The position numbers and the translations under genes were made by a program. Under the pieces are notes generated by a model. It saw nothing but the letters and a program-made list of their open reading frames with translations, had not been told where the DNA came from and did not search any database. Below are positions 34,919-43,607 of a DNA stretch of 64,000 nucleotides, piece by piece; positions within the stretch are counted from its first letter, which is position 1, and each line of letters begins with the position of its first letter. The stretch is taken from positions 56,347 through 120,346 of the forward strand of contig CAXXJQ010000007.1 in assembly GCA_963665045.2 (NCBI GenBank). Direction: 5' to 3'. The stretch is from JAFGRU01 sp016934985 (GTDB taxonomy: Bacteria > Desulfobacterota > Desulfuromonadia > Desulfuromonadales > JAAYDE01).

Positions 34919-35698
34919 ATGGAAAAGCAAAATTTTCTGAATGTCAAAAATGTCTACCTCAGCTTCGGCGGCATCATGGCAATTGCAGGGGTCAGTTTCC
35001 ATGTCAACGAGGGAGAAATCTTTTCCATCATCGGCCCCAACGGCGCCGGCAAAACCAGCATTCTCAATACCATTACCGGCATCTATCCGCCGGACAAAGG
35101 CGCCATCCTTTTCGAAGGGGGCGATATCACCCGTATCCCCGTGCACAAGCGGCCCCTCAAGGGCATTGTCCGGACCTTCCAAAACCTTGAGCTGTTCAAG
35201 GGGATGACGGTTCTCGACAACCTCATGCTCTCCCGCCATCTGAAAATGAATTACGGGCTACTTTCGTCCATTGTCTGGTTCGGCAAAACCCGCCGGGAAG
35301 AGGTGGCCCACCGCCGCAAGGTCGAAGAGGTGATCGACTTTCTCGAACTGACCCACATTCGCAAAAAATACGTCTACGAGCTCTCCTACGGTCTCCAGAA
35401 ACGGGTCGAGCTGGCCCGCGCCATGTGCCTGGAGCCGCGCCTGCTGCTTCTCGACGAGCCCATGGCCGGGATGAACACCGAAGAGACCGAAGACATGGCC
35501 CGCTACATCATCGATCTCAATGAAGAGAGGGGTATCACGGTCATTCTCATTGAACACGACATGAAGGTGGTCATGGATCTCTCCCACCGCGTGGTAGCTA
35601 TTGATTTCGGGGAAAAAATCTGCGAGGGGATACCCAAAGAGGTTGCCGTCAATCCTAAGGTTTTATCTGCCTATCTCGGGGAGGAAAAATGGATCTGA
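34919..35698 (+). CDS. livG: ABC transporter ATP-binding protein, LivG type
   Basis: 259 residues. Walker A GPNGAGKTS near 38, Q-loop RTFQNLELF, signature LSYGLQKRVELARAM, Walker B LLLLDEPMAGMN and switch His in ILIEHDMKVVMDL. The RTFQN and EPMAGMN/EHDM wording is typical of the LivG subfamily of branched-chain amino acid (HAAT) importers. First gene of an eight-gene operon. Its end overlaps the start of the acyl-CoA synthetase gene by ten bases, so the ligase is translated with the transporter. Confidence 0.92.
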   Translation: MEKQNFLNVKNVYLSFGGIMAIAGVSFHVNEGEIFSIIGPNGAGKTSILNTITGIYPPDKGAILFEGGDITRIPVHKRPLKGIVRTFQNLELFKGMTVLDNLMLSRHLKMNYGLLSSIVWFGKTRREEVAHRRKVEEVIDFLELTHIRKKYVYELSYGLQKRVELARAMCLEPRLLLLDEPMAGMNTEETEDMARYIIDLNEERGITVILIEHDMKVVMDLSHRVVAIDFGEKICEGIPKEVAVNPKVLSAYLGEEKWI

Positions 35699-37581
35699 AC
35701 AAAACCCTTCCCTATTACATCCTTGAGAACCTCCGCAAAAACCCCAAAAAAACCGCCCTGCGGGAGAAGGATTACGGCATCTGGCAGGAAACCAACTGGG
35801 AGGAATACGCGGCCAAGATCGTCCGCCTGGCAATGTATTTCGAATCCCTTGGCCTAAAAAAGGGCGAAAACATCTCCATCATCGGCGACAACAAGCCGGA
35901 GTGGGTCATTGCCGAACTGGCCGCCCAGCTACTAGGTGCCGTACCTATCGGCATCTACCAGGATTCGGTGACGGCAGAAGTCCAGTACCTGCTTCAGGCT
36001 TCGGATTCGACCATCATGGTTGGCGAGGACCAGGAACAGGTTGACAAGGCACTCGATATCCTCGACGAACTGCCGCGCATCCGCAAAATCGTCTATTACG
36101 ACGACCGCGGCATGTACCAGTACGACCAGGACATCCTCATCTATTTCGAGGATGCCATTGCTGCTTTCGAGGTCGACACCAAAAAGGTGGATGCCTACCT
36201 GGAAGAGAAAATCGCAGCTCTGACCATGGACGACATCGCCGTCATGTGCACCACCTCGGGGACCACCGGCAAGCCGAAGCTGGCCATGCTGACCCACCGC
36301 AACCTGCTGTTCATGACCGAAAGCCTGGCGGAAGCCGACCCCAAGTACCCCGAGGACGAATTCGTCTCATTTCTGCCCCTGCCCTGGATGGGGGAGCAGA
36401 TGATGTGCGTGGTCAGTGCCCTGCGCTTCGGCTTCACCGTCAACTTCCCGGAAAGCGCCGAGACCATGCAGGCCGACATGAAAGAAGTCGGCCCCCATTT
36501 CGTCTTTTCACCGCCGCGCGTCTGGGAGAACATGGCCTCCTCCGTCCAGGTCAAGATCATGGATGCTTCGGCCGTCAAACGTTTCGTTTACCGTACTCTG
36601 CTCCCCGTGGGCTATCGCTATGCGGAATACAAATTCAATAAAACCAAGCCCGGCTTGGGCCTGATGCTGACCTACAAATTTTCTTACCTGGTGCTTTTCC
36701 GCAAACTGAAAGAGCGCCTCGGCTTCTCCTTTTTGCGCAGCGCCATGACAGGCGGCGCTGCCCTCGGACCTGACACGTTCAAGTTTTTCCACGCCCTGGG
36801 CGTCAACCTCAAGCAGATTTACGGCCAGACGGAAATCTCGGGAATCAGCTGCATCCACCGTAATGACGACATCGATTTCACCTCCGTGGGCAGCCCCATT
36901 CGCGGCACCGAAATCCGCATCACCGAAGAAGGCGAGATTATTTCCAAAAGCGATGCTGTTTTTGTCGGCTATTACACAAGCCGCCACGCCAAAGAAGAGA
37001 CCATTGTCGATGGCTGGCTCTATTCGGGGGATGCCGGCTATTTTGACGACAACGGCAAGCTGGTGGTCATCGACCGCATGAAGGATCTCATGCACCTGAA
37101 TGACGGCACCCGCTTTTCGCCGCAATTCATCGAAAACAAAATCAAGTTCAGCCCTTACGTCAAGGAAGCGGTGACCGTCGGCAATCAGCGCGATTACATC
37201 ACCCTGATTCTCAACATCGATATGGAGATTGTCGGCAAGTGGGCGGAAAACAACAAAATCGGCTATACGACCTACACCGATCTGTCCGCCAAGAGTGAAA
37301 TTTACGGCCTGGTGGCGAATGAGGTGAAAAAGGTCAACGCCGAATTGCCGCCCGAAACGCCTGTTAAAAAATTCGTTCTCCTTTACAAGGAACTCGACGC
37401 AGACGACGGCGAACTGACCCGGACCCGCAAGGTGCGCCGTGACTTCATCGAAGAGAAATATCAGGAAATAGTAGAGGCGCTTTACACTGAGCTCGAAAGT
37501 GTGCGCATTAAAGCCACCATCAAGCTCCAGGACGGCCGCGAGCGCACCCTGGACACCAATATGCGGCTTTACGTTATGTAA
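35689..37581 (+). CDS. AMP-forming long-chain acyl-CoA synthetase-like ligase
   Basis: 630 residues, GGGGAGG upstream. ANL superfamily: P-loop MCTTSGTTGKPKLAMLTHRN near 185, A5 motif QIYGQTEISGISC, A7/A8 region YSGDAGYFDDNGKLVVIDRM followed by KDLMHLNDGTRFSPQFIENK, resembling the long FadD15/FAA-type synthetases with an insertion at 290-350. Activates a carboxylic acid to acyl-CoA through an acyl-adenylate. Usual members have the catalytic C-terminal Lys in a region that here is KVRRDFIEEKY. Encoded inside a LIV transporter operon, so it may activate the imported substrate. The natural acid is unknown. Confidence 0.88.
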   Translation: MDLNKTLPYYILENLRKNPKKTALREKDYGIWQETNWEEYAAKIVRLAMYFESLGLKKGENISIIGDNKPEWVIAELAAQLLGAVPIGIYQDSVTAEVQYLLQASDSTIMVGEDQEQVDKALDILDELPRIRKIVYYDDRGMYQYDQDILIYFEDAIAAFEVDTKKVDAYLEEKIAALTMDDIAVMCTTSGTTGKPKLAMLTHRNLLFMTESLAEADPKYPEDEFVSFLPLPWMGEQMMCVVSALRFGFTVNFPESAETMQADMKEVGPHFVFSPPRVWENMASSVQVKIMDASAVKRFVYRTLLPVGYRYAEYKFNKTKPGLGLMLTYKFSYLVLFRKLKERLGFSFLRSAMTGGAALGPDTFKFFHALGVNLKQIYGQTEISGISCIHRNDDIDFTSVGSPIRGTEIRITEEGEIISKSDAVFVGYYTSRHAKEETIVDGWLYSGDAGYFDDNGKLVVIDRMKDLMHLNDGTRFSPQFIENKIKFSPYVKEAVTVGNQRDYITLILNIDMEIVGKWAENNKIGYTTYTDLSAKSEIYGLVANEVKKVNAELPPETPVKKFVLLYKELDADDGELTRTRKVRRDFIEEKYQEIVEALYTELESVRIKATIKLQDGRERTLDTNMRLYVM

Positions 37582-37683
37582 CCAGCCGCCTGTAATCGGA
37601 AAAATGCCCTGATTTTTCGGGAAATTGGACTCGCGGCGCCCATCCGCCAAGAAACCGGAATAGTCACAAGTAAAGGTATTGCC

Positions 37684-38568
37684 ATGGAACTCTTTTTTCA
37701 GCTCGTCATCACGGGGATTGTGATCGGCAGCATCTACGCCCTGCTGGCTCTCGGCTTTACCCTTATCTATAAAGCCACGGATGTAGTGAATTTTGCCCAG
37801 GGGGAACTGCTGCTGGTCGGGGCCTACATCTGCCTCCACACCACCGTGACCTACAACGTGCCTTTTATCGCCGCTTTTTTTCTAACCCTGGTCTTCACCT
37901 TCCTGATGGGATTTTGCATCGAAAAAATTTTTCTGCGACGCATGATAGGCGAGCCGATTATCTCTATCATCATGCTCACCATCGGTCTTTCTTCGGTTCT
38001 GCGCGCCATCGTGACCATCATCTGGGGGACCGATACCCTTACCTTTCCGGAAGTCTTTTCACAGGCCCCAATCGTGGTATTCGGCCTCAGTATCAGCCAG
38101 GTTTATATCTACTCCATCTTTGCCGTGGCGATCTTTCTCGGCCTTTTCACCATCTTCTTTAAAAAATCAAAGGTCGGTGTGGCCATGCGTGCAGTGGCCA
38201 GCGACCAGCAGGCTGCCCTCTCCATGGGAATCGACGTCAAACGCATTTTCGCCCTTTCCTGGGCCATTGCGGCTGTCGTTTCGGCGGTGGGAGGGATTTT
38301 TCTCGCCAACATCAACGGCGTCAACACTTCGCTTTCACACTTTGGTCTCAAGGTGTTCCCCGTGGTGATCCTCGGCGGTCTCGACAGCATAGTTGGCGCC
38401 ATTGTCGGCGGCCTGATTATCGGAATTCTTGAAAACCTGGCCGGCGGCTATATCGACCCGCTCATCGGAGGCGGCGCAAAGGAACTTTTCCCCTTCGTCA
38501 TCATGATCGTGGTTTTGATGATTAAACCATATGGGCTGTTTGGCACGGTGGAGGTTGAAAAGGTATGA
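37684..38568 (+). CDS. livH: ABC transporter permease, LivH type
   Basis: 294 residues with eight or so membrane helices. Family motifs: GIVIGSIYALLALGFTLIYK at the N-terminus, VVNFAQGELLLVGAYI, and the cytoplasmic ATPase-contact loop AMRAVASDQQAALSMGIDVK, followed by VVILGGLDSIVGAIVGGLII. One of the two inner-membrane subunits of the importer. Its stop overlaps the ATG of livM (ATGA). The 102-base gap after the ligase holds an AAAGG ribosome site but no terminator. Confidence 0.93.
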   Translation: MELFFQLVITGIVIGSIYALLALGFTLIYKATDVVNFAQGELLLVGAYICLHTTVTYNVPFIAAFFLTLVFTFLMGFCIEKIFLRRMIGEPIISIIMLTIGLSSVLRAIVTIIWGTDTLTFPEVFSQAPIVVFGLSISQVYIYSIFAVAIFLGLFTIFFKKSKVGVAMRAVASDQQAALSMGIDVKRIFALSWAIAAVVSAVGGIFLANINGVNTSLSHFGLKVFPVVILGGLDSIVGAIVGGLIIGILENLAGGYIDPLIGGGAKELFPFVIMIVVLMIKPYGLFGTVEVEKV

Positions 38569-39614
38569 ACTACACCAACTGCGGCAACTTCAAATCCGAC
38601 TACTCAAAGGACACTGCCCTGTTCCAGACCGGCTTTTCCCGGCTCTGCATCTACAGTCTTCTGGTAGCCCTGGTGGTCATGCCTTTTGTCCTTGACAGCT
38701 ACTTCATCTACATAGCCAACATGATCTTCATCGCCGTCATCGGCGCCGTTGGCCTCAACATCCTGACCGGCTTTACCGGGCTGATTTCCCTGGGCCAGGG
38801 GGCCTTCATGGCCGTCGGCGCTTTCAGCGCGGGCTATCTTTCCCTCCAGGGCATGCCCTTTTATCTGACCATTCCCCTGGCGGGGATTATAACTGCTGTG
38901 GTCGGCGCTTTTTTCGGCATCCCCTCTCTGCGCCTCAAGGGTCTCTACCTGTCGATCGCCACCCTGGCGGCCCAGTTCATTATTGAATTCATCATCATTC
39001 GCGCCGAACCTATCACGGGTGGCGTCATTGGTTTGTCCATCAATTACGCGAATTTTTTCGGTGTGGAACTGGACGATGATTTCAAATTCTATTTTCTGGC
39101 CATGATCCTTGCGGTTTCCATGACTATGGCGGCCACCAATATCACGCGCTCGAAAATAGGCCGCGCTTTCCTATCCATTCGAGACAACTACATCGCCGCC
39201 GAGGCCATGGGAATAGGCCTGTTCCGCTATAAACTCATGGCATTTGCCATCAGCTCGTTTTATGCCGGCGTGGCTGGAGCTCTCTGGGCCTACTACACCA
39301 CGATTATCACGGTTGAGAATTTCACCATCATGGTCTCCATCCAGTATCTCTCAATGGTCATCATCGGAGGTCTGGGATCCGTTCTCGGTGGGATTTTTGG
39401 CGCCACCTTCCTGATTCTCCTCCCGGAAGCCCTGCAGTTCATCTCCGATTTTGGATCAAATTATTATCCGGCCATCACTCAAATTGTCGGTTCCCTCAAG
39501 GAGATGGCCTTTGGCCTCGTCATTATTCTCTTCCTCCTTTTCGAGCCGGAAGGACTGGTGCGTCGCTGGAAGCTGACCAAGGCCTACTGGAAGCTGTGGC
39601 CATTTTCATATTGA
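38565..39614 (+). CDS. livM: ABC transporter permease, LivM type
   Basis: 349 residues. About ten membrane helices after a 30-residue polar N-terminus. LivM features: NILTGFTGLISLGQGAFMAV, FFGIPSLRLKGLYLSIATLA, coupling loop SIRDNYIAAEAMGIGLFRYK, and LSMVIIGGLGSVLGGIFGAT. Partner of LivH. Translationally coupled to it by an ATGA overlap. Confidence 0.93.
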   Translation: MNYTNCGNFKSDYSKDTALFQTGFSRLCIYSLLVALVVMPFVLDSYFIYIANMIFIAVIGAVGLNILTGFTGLISLGQGAFMAVGAFSAGYLSLQGMPFYLTIPLAGIITAVVGAFFGIPSLRLKGLYLSIATLAAQFIIEFIIIRAEPITGGVIGLSINYANFFGVELDDDFKFYFLAMILAVSMTMAATNITRSKIGRAFLSIRDNYIAAEAMGIGLFRYKLMAFAISSFYAGVAGALWAYYTTIITVENFTIMVSIQYLSMVIIGGLGSVLGGIFGATFLILLPEALQFISDFGSNYYPAITQIVGSLKEMAFGLVIILFLLFEPEGLVRRWKLTKAYWKLWPFSY

Positions 39615-39674
39615 TGCAACTACGGCGGGGTCGGTATTTCCCTGTCATTAACCTTTTTTGAACAGGAGGATGGG

Positions 39675-40817
39675 ATGAAAAAGATTCTGGTTCTGGTATT
39701 GGGATTATTGCTTGCTGCTCCGTTGGCTTTTGCCGGAACGGTAAAAATTGCTGCTTTGATCGATGAGTCCGGCCCCACGGGTGATGTCGGCAAACCTTAC
39801 GGTGAAGGCATCAAAGATGCCGTCCAGTGGTTCAATGACAACGGCGGACTCAACGGCGACAAAATTGACCTCATTTACGAGGATTATGCCTATAAAGTTC
39901 CCCAGGCCATCAGTGCTTATAAGCGTTTCAATCGTGAAAAGGTCGTTGCTATTCATGGTTGGGGAACCGGCGACACGGAAGCCATGGTCAAATTCATCAG
40001 CAAAGACAAAATCCCCTATTTCTCTGCTTCCTATTCCCAGCATTTGACCGATCCAGCTAAGGCCCCTTACAACTTTCTCGTAGGCCCCACCTACGGTGAT
40101 CAAACCACTGTCGCCCTGAAATACGTCAAAGACAATGGCAAAGCTCGGACTGTAGCCTTTCTCTACAACGATTCCGGTTTTGGACGCGCACCTTTCTTCC
40201 CCCATGGAGAGGATAAAGCCAAGGAACTGGGCGTGAAGCTGGTCGATACCGAGGTCGTCGGTCTCAAGGATCTCGACGCCACAAGCCAGCTGCTTAATAT
40301 GAAAAAAGCCAATCCGGAGTTCGCCCTGATTCAGCAGACCTATATGGCAACTTCCACTATTCTCAAGGATTCAGCCAAGCTCGGCCTGCCGACTCAGTAC
40401 ATCGGCCTCAACTGGACCTTCGGCAAAAAACTGGTGGAGCTGGTTGGTAAAGATGCCGAAGGCTTCATGGGCACCAGCGGTTTCGCCTTCTGGGATAACG
40501 ATGAGATCGAAGGGATTAAGTTCCTCAAGGAACTGAATAAAAAATACCATCCGGAATTGACCTTCCGCCCCGTCAACTACGTGCAGGGTTTCTCCTCCAT
40601 GTACGTGCTTCTTTCGGGCATGAAAATGGCCAACAAAAACTACGACGGCGAAAACCTGAAAAAAATCTATGAGGGCATGAAAAATTTCGATACTATGGGG
40701 CTGACCGCTCCCGTAACCTTCACCCCGGAAAGCCACAAAGGGGTAAGCGCGCTGAAGATCTACAAGATCGAAAACGGCAACGTGAAACCCATGACGGAGT
40801 TCATTTCCGCTCAGTAA
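39675..40817 (+). CDS. livK: Periplasmic substrate-binding protein of LIV-type ABC transporter
   Basis: 380 residues, CAGGAGG upstream. Signal peptide ILVLVLGLLLAAPLAFA, mature protein with the type I periplasmic binding fold: VKIAALIDESGPTGDVGKPY, GDKIDLIYEDYAYKVPQAIS, then VAFLYNDSGFGRAPFFPHGE, and a C-terminal lobe. Compared with LivJ/LivK the pocket region differs and the family branch is often found with acyl-CoA or aromatic-acid ligases, so the ligand need not be leucine. Followed by a hairpin before livF. Confidence 0.9.
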   Translation: MKKILVLVLGLLLAAPLAFAGTVKIAALIDESGPTGDVGKPYGEGIKDAVQWFNDNGGLNGDKIDLIYEDYAYKVPQAISAYKRFNREKVVAIHGWGTGDTEAMVKFISKDKIPYFSASYSQHLTDPAKAPYNFLVGPTYGDQTTVALKYVKDNGKARTVAFLYNDSGFGRAPFFPHGEDKAKELGVKLVDTEVVGLKDLDATSQLLNMKKANPEFALIQQTYMATSTILKDSAKLGLPTQYIGLNWTFGKKLVELVGKDAEGFMGTSGFAFWDNDEIEGIKFLKELNKKYHPELTFRPVNYVQGFSSMYVLLSGMKMANKNYDGENLKKIYEGMKNFDTMGLTAPVTFTPESHKGVSALKIYKIENGNVKPMTEFISAQ

Positions 40818-40848
40818 GTTTGAACATGTATCCGTGAGTTAATAGATC

Positions 40849-40870
40849 AGGGGTGCGAAATCGCGCCCCT
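40849..40870 (+). terminator. Hairpin between the binding-protein gene and livF
   Basis: Nine-bp stem AGGGGTGCG / CGCGCCCCT with loop AAAT, followed by CTTTCACGTCTTTTCC. It may act as a partial terminator or RNA-stabilising structure that keeps the binding protein at higher level than the downstream genes. Confidence 0.6.
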
Positions 40871-40922
40871 CTTTCACGTCTTTTCCTTTGTTCAACCGGG
40901 GACGTGTCTGCAGGATGTTTCC

Positions 40923-41705
40923 ATGCTTAACGTAAATAACATTGAAGTGGTCTACAACGATGTCATCCTCGTCCTCAAGGGGCTGTCCCTGCATGTGGAG
41001 GAAGGACAGGTTGTGGCTCTTCTCGGTTCCAACGGCGCCGGCAAATCGACAACCCTGAAAGCTGTTTCCGGTCTGCTCCGCCCCGATGACGGCGAAATCA
41101 CCGACGGCGACATAACCTTCATGGGCGAACGCATCGATCGCAAGGACGCTGCCGACATCGTCAAAAGCGGTATTTTCCAGGTCATGGAGGGACGCCGGGT
41201 CTTCAAGGACCTGACCGTTGAGGAAAACCTCATTGCCGGGGCTTATACCCAGAAGTCGTCCACCATCAAGACCAACATCGATCGGGTCTATCACTACTTC
41301 CCGCGCCTCCAGGAGCGCCGCAACCAGGTTGCCGGCTACATGAGCGGCGGCGAACAGCAGATGCTCGCCATTGGCCGCGCCCTCATGGCATCGCCGCGCA
41401 TGGTGCTCATGGACGAACCTTCCCTCGGCCTCTCGCCGCTTCTGGTCAAGGAGATCTTCAGTATCATCAAGATGATGAACGAGGAGGAAAAAACCACCAT
41501 CCTTCTCGTCGAGCAGAACGCCAATATGGCGCTGTCCGCCTCGCACTACGGCTATATCATGGAAAACGGCCGCATCGTCCTTGACGGTCCGAGTTCGGAA
41601 CTCAAGGAAAACGACGACGTCAAGGAGTTTTATCTTGGCGTCACAGGGCAAAAAAGTTTTCGTGAGGTCAAGCACTACCGCAGGAGAAAAAGATGGCTTT
41701 CATAG
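40923..41705 (+). CDS. livF: ABC transporter ATP-binding protein, LivF type
   Basis: 260 residues. Walker A GSNGAGKST near 34, FQVMEGRRVFKDLTVEENL (typical LivF wording), signature YMSGGEQQMLAIGRALM, Walker B MVLMDEPSLGLSPLLV and LLVEQNANMALSASHYGYIM. Slightly longer than usual LivF (about 235), with a basic tail (REVKHYRRRKRWLS) that overlaps the start of the PaaK-like gene by 13 bases. Confidence 0.92.
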   Translation: MLNVNNIEVVYNDVILVLKGLSLHVEEGQVVALLGSNGAGKSTTLKAVSGLLRPDDGEITDGDITFMGERIDRKDAADIVKSGIFQVMEGRRVFKDLTVEENLIAGAYTQKSSTIKTNIDRVYHYFPRLQERRNQVAGYMSGGEQQMLAIGRALMASPRMVLMDEPSLGLSPLLVKEIFSIIKMMNEEEKTTILLVEQNANMALSASHYGYIMENGRIVLDGPSSELKENDDVKEFYLGVTGQKSFREVKHYRRRKRWLS

Positions 41706-42844
41706 GGGAATTTCAGGCCGTTCTGGATCAGCTTCGCAAAAATCGGGAAGAACCGCTGCAGCAGTTTTTCCTCAAGCGCAGCAACATGAGCCTGGAGGAT
41801 ATCCGCAGCTATGAGGATTTCATCCGTATCAAACCCTTCACCAAGGGGGAATTGTCGCAACTTCAGACCGAGAATCCGCCCTTTGCCGGTCTCATCGACA
41901 AGGGACGCATCAGCAAAATTTTCCAGTCGCCCGGCCCCATCTATAATGTCAAGGGAGAAGCCTTCACCTATTACCGCTTTCACAAGGCCCTGGAAATGGC
42001 CGGTTTCGGTGCCGGGGACATCGTTTTGAACACCTTTTCCTACCATCTTTCCCCGGCTGGAGAAATGTTTGACGATGCCCTGCTCAAGATCGGTGCGGTG
42101 ACCTTTCCCCTGGGGCCGACAGGTTCGGACAAAGCTGCCGAGTTGGCTGCCGCCATCGGCGCCACAGCCTTCATCGGCACCCGCACCTTTCTCCTCAAGA
42201 CCCTGGAGCACCTCCAGGGCCGCCACCAAATCAAAAAGGCCTACCTGATTGCCGAGAAGCTCACCGAAGCGGATCGCCTCATGTTTCAGCAGGATTTCGC
42301 TGTTGCTGCCTTTCAGGGCTATGGCACTGCCGAAGTCGGCCTTATTGCCACGGAAGACAGTCGTCAGGACGGCATGGTCGTCGATGGCGAGGCGATCTTT
42401 CTGGAAATTGTCGAGCCCGGCTCCGGCACACCGGTGCCAGGCGATGCCACGGGCGAAGCCATAGTCACCTTTCTCAACAGCACCACTCCCTACCTGCGTC
42501 TGGCCACCGGCGATCTGAGCCGCATTCACCCCGAAAGACCAGAGTGCATTGCCGGCATCTTCGGCCGCGCTGACAGTTCCGTCAAGGTCAAGGGGGTATT
42601 TGTGCATTTCTGGCAATTCGAAAGCCTTTGCCAGCGCCTCGAGATCAAAGCCAGGCTGGTCGTGGAGAGTGCCACCAAAGGGACTGATCGTATTGTTCTG
42701 CTGGTTGCTGAAGCAGCCGATGAAAAGAAGCTCTCGGCGGAATTCAAACAAACTTTTGGCTTGACTCTGGGCCAAATTAAGGTGGATGGTACAATTGAAA
42801 AAAGTGAGATCACAGATAACCGCACACATCTGAGCGAGCGCTGA
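41693..42844 (+). CDS. Phenylacetate-CoA ligase-like (PaaK family) adenylate-forming protein
   Basis: 383 residues, CAGGAGA upstream. Resembles the PaaK branch of ANL enzymes: the N-terminal region IRIKPFTKGELSQLQTENPP, then FNTFSYHLSPAGEMFDDAL-like segment (VLNTFSYHLSPAGEMFDDAL), FQGYGTAEVGLIATE at the aryl-substrate/ATP site and YLRLATGDLSRI. PaaK enzymes are about 430 residues; this one lacks part of the N-terminus, and the usual Ser/Thr/Gly-rich P-loop (SSGTTGKPT in PaaK) is replaced by FQSPGPIYNVKGEAF, so catalytic activity is questionable. Second ligase-type gene of the transporter operon. Confidence 0.82.
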   Translation: MAFIGEFQAVLDQLRKNREEPLQQFFLKRSNMSLEDIRSYEDFIRIKPFTKGELSQLQTENPPFAGLIDKGRISKIFQSPGPIYNVKGEAFTYYRFHKALEMAGFGAGDIVLNTFSYHLSPAGEMFDDALLKIGAVTFPLGPTGSDKAAELAAAIGATAFIGTRTFLLKTLEHLQGRHQIKKAYLIAEKLTEADRLMFQQDFAVAAFQGYGTAEVGLIATEDSRQDGMVVDGEAIFLEIVEPGSGTPVPGDATGEAIVTFLNSTTPYLRLATGDLSRIHPERPECIAGIFGRADSSVKVKGVFVHFWQFESLCQRLEIKARLVVESATKGTDRIVLLVAEAADEKKLSAEFKQTFGLTLGQIKVDGTIEKSEITDNRTHLSER

Positions 42845-42853
42845 GGAGACGTC

Positions 42854-43537
42854 ATGTTCGTAAAAGACTGGATGCAGAGAGATGTCATAATCGTTGAAGA
42901 TGACGATCCCATTCTGGATGCCGTGCATCTTATGAAGGAGAATAACATCCGCCAGTTGCCGGTGGTTCACAAGGGCCGCCTGGTTGGCATCATCACCGAA
43001 AAGGACGTCAAGGAGTTCTCCCCTTCCAAAGCCAGCTCCCTTGACATCTACGAGGTCCATAATATTCTGGCCAAAACCACGGTCAAGGAAGCCATGTCCG
43101 CCAACGTCATTTCGGTAAATCCGGACGACCCCATCGAAAGGGCGGCCCTGATTCTTCGGGACAAACGCTTTGGGGGGCTACCTGTAGTAGATAACAACCA
43201 TAGTCTGGTGGGCATCATCACGGCCGTTGATGTCTTTGATGTCTTTGTTGAGGCCATGGGCATGCGCACTCCCGGCTCCCGCATCACTATCGAGGTCGAG
43301 GACAGACCCGGTGCCATCGCCGATATGACCCGGATCGTCAAATCCTTCGGCATCAATATCATCAGTTTGGCAACCTTTTACCTCAAAAAAGAGGACAGGA
43401 GCCTTCGGGACGTCGTCTACCGGGTGGCCTGCGACGATCCCTCCAAAATAGCTCTTGCTGTTGAAGCTCTGAAAAAAGAGAATTTTAAAATAACAAGCGT
43501 GCTCAGCAGCGAACAGCTAATGATCATGGAAGATTGA
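42854..43537 (+). CDS. CBS-pair and ACT domain protein (AcuB-like)
   Basis: 227 residues, GAGGAGA upstream. Two CBS domains (about 6-60, FVKDWMQRDVIIVEDDDPIL; about 75-130, AMSANVISVNPDDPIERAAL) that bind adenine nucleotides, followed by an ACT domain (about 137-215, ITIEVEDRPGAIADMTRIVK) that usually binds amino acids. Likely a regulatory sensor of adenylate charge and a small ligand for the upstream ligases or transporter. Last gene of the operon, ten bases after the PaaK-like gene. Confidence 0.9.
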   Translation: MFVKDWMQRDVIIVEDDDPILDAVHLMKENNIRQLPVVHKGRLVGIITEKDVKEFSPSKASSLDIYEVHNILAKTTVKEAMSANVISVNPDDPIERAALILRDKRFGGLPVVDNNHSLVGIITAVDVFDVFVEAMGMRTPGSRITIEVEDRPGAIADMTRIVKSFGINIISLATFYLKKEDRSLRDVVYRVACDDPSKIALAVEALKKENFKITSVLSSEQLMIMED

Positions 43538-43540
43538 CAG

Positions 43541-43566
43541 AAAGCCGCCGCAAGGTGGCTTTTCCG
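43541..43566 (+). terminator. Terminator of the liv operon
   Basis: Nine-bp stem AAAGCCGCC / GGTGGCTTT with tetraloop GCAA directly followed by TCCG, starting four bases after the stop codon of the CBS-ACT gene. The T-run is inside the stem's 3' arm, so efficiency is uncertain. Confidence 0.65.
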
Positions 43567-43607
43567 TTATAACGGTTAAACGGCTCCCACCGACACAGGA
43601 GGCTCCA

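Noticed and set aside
36508..37839. 443-codon frame antisense to the acyl-CoA synthetase and livH start
   Set aside because: Opposite strand of two well-supported genes; no recognisable domain.
41675..43060. 461-codon frame antisense to the PaaK-like and CBS-ACT genes
   Set aside because: Shadow frame; the sense genes are supported by motifs and ribosome sites.
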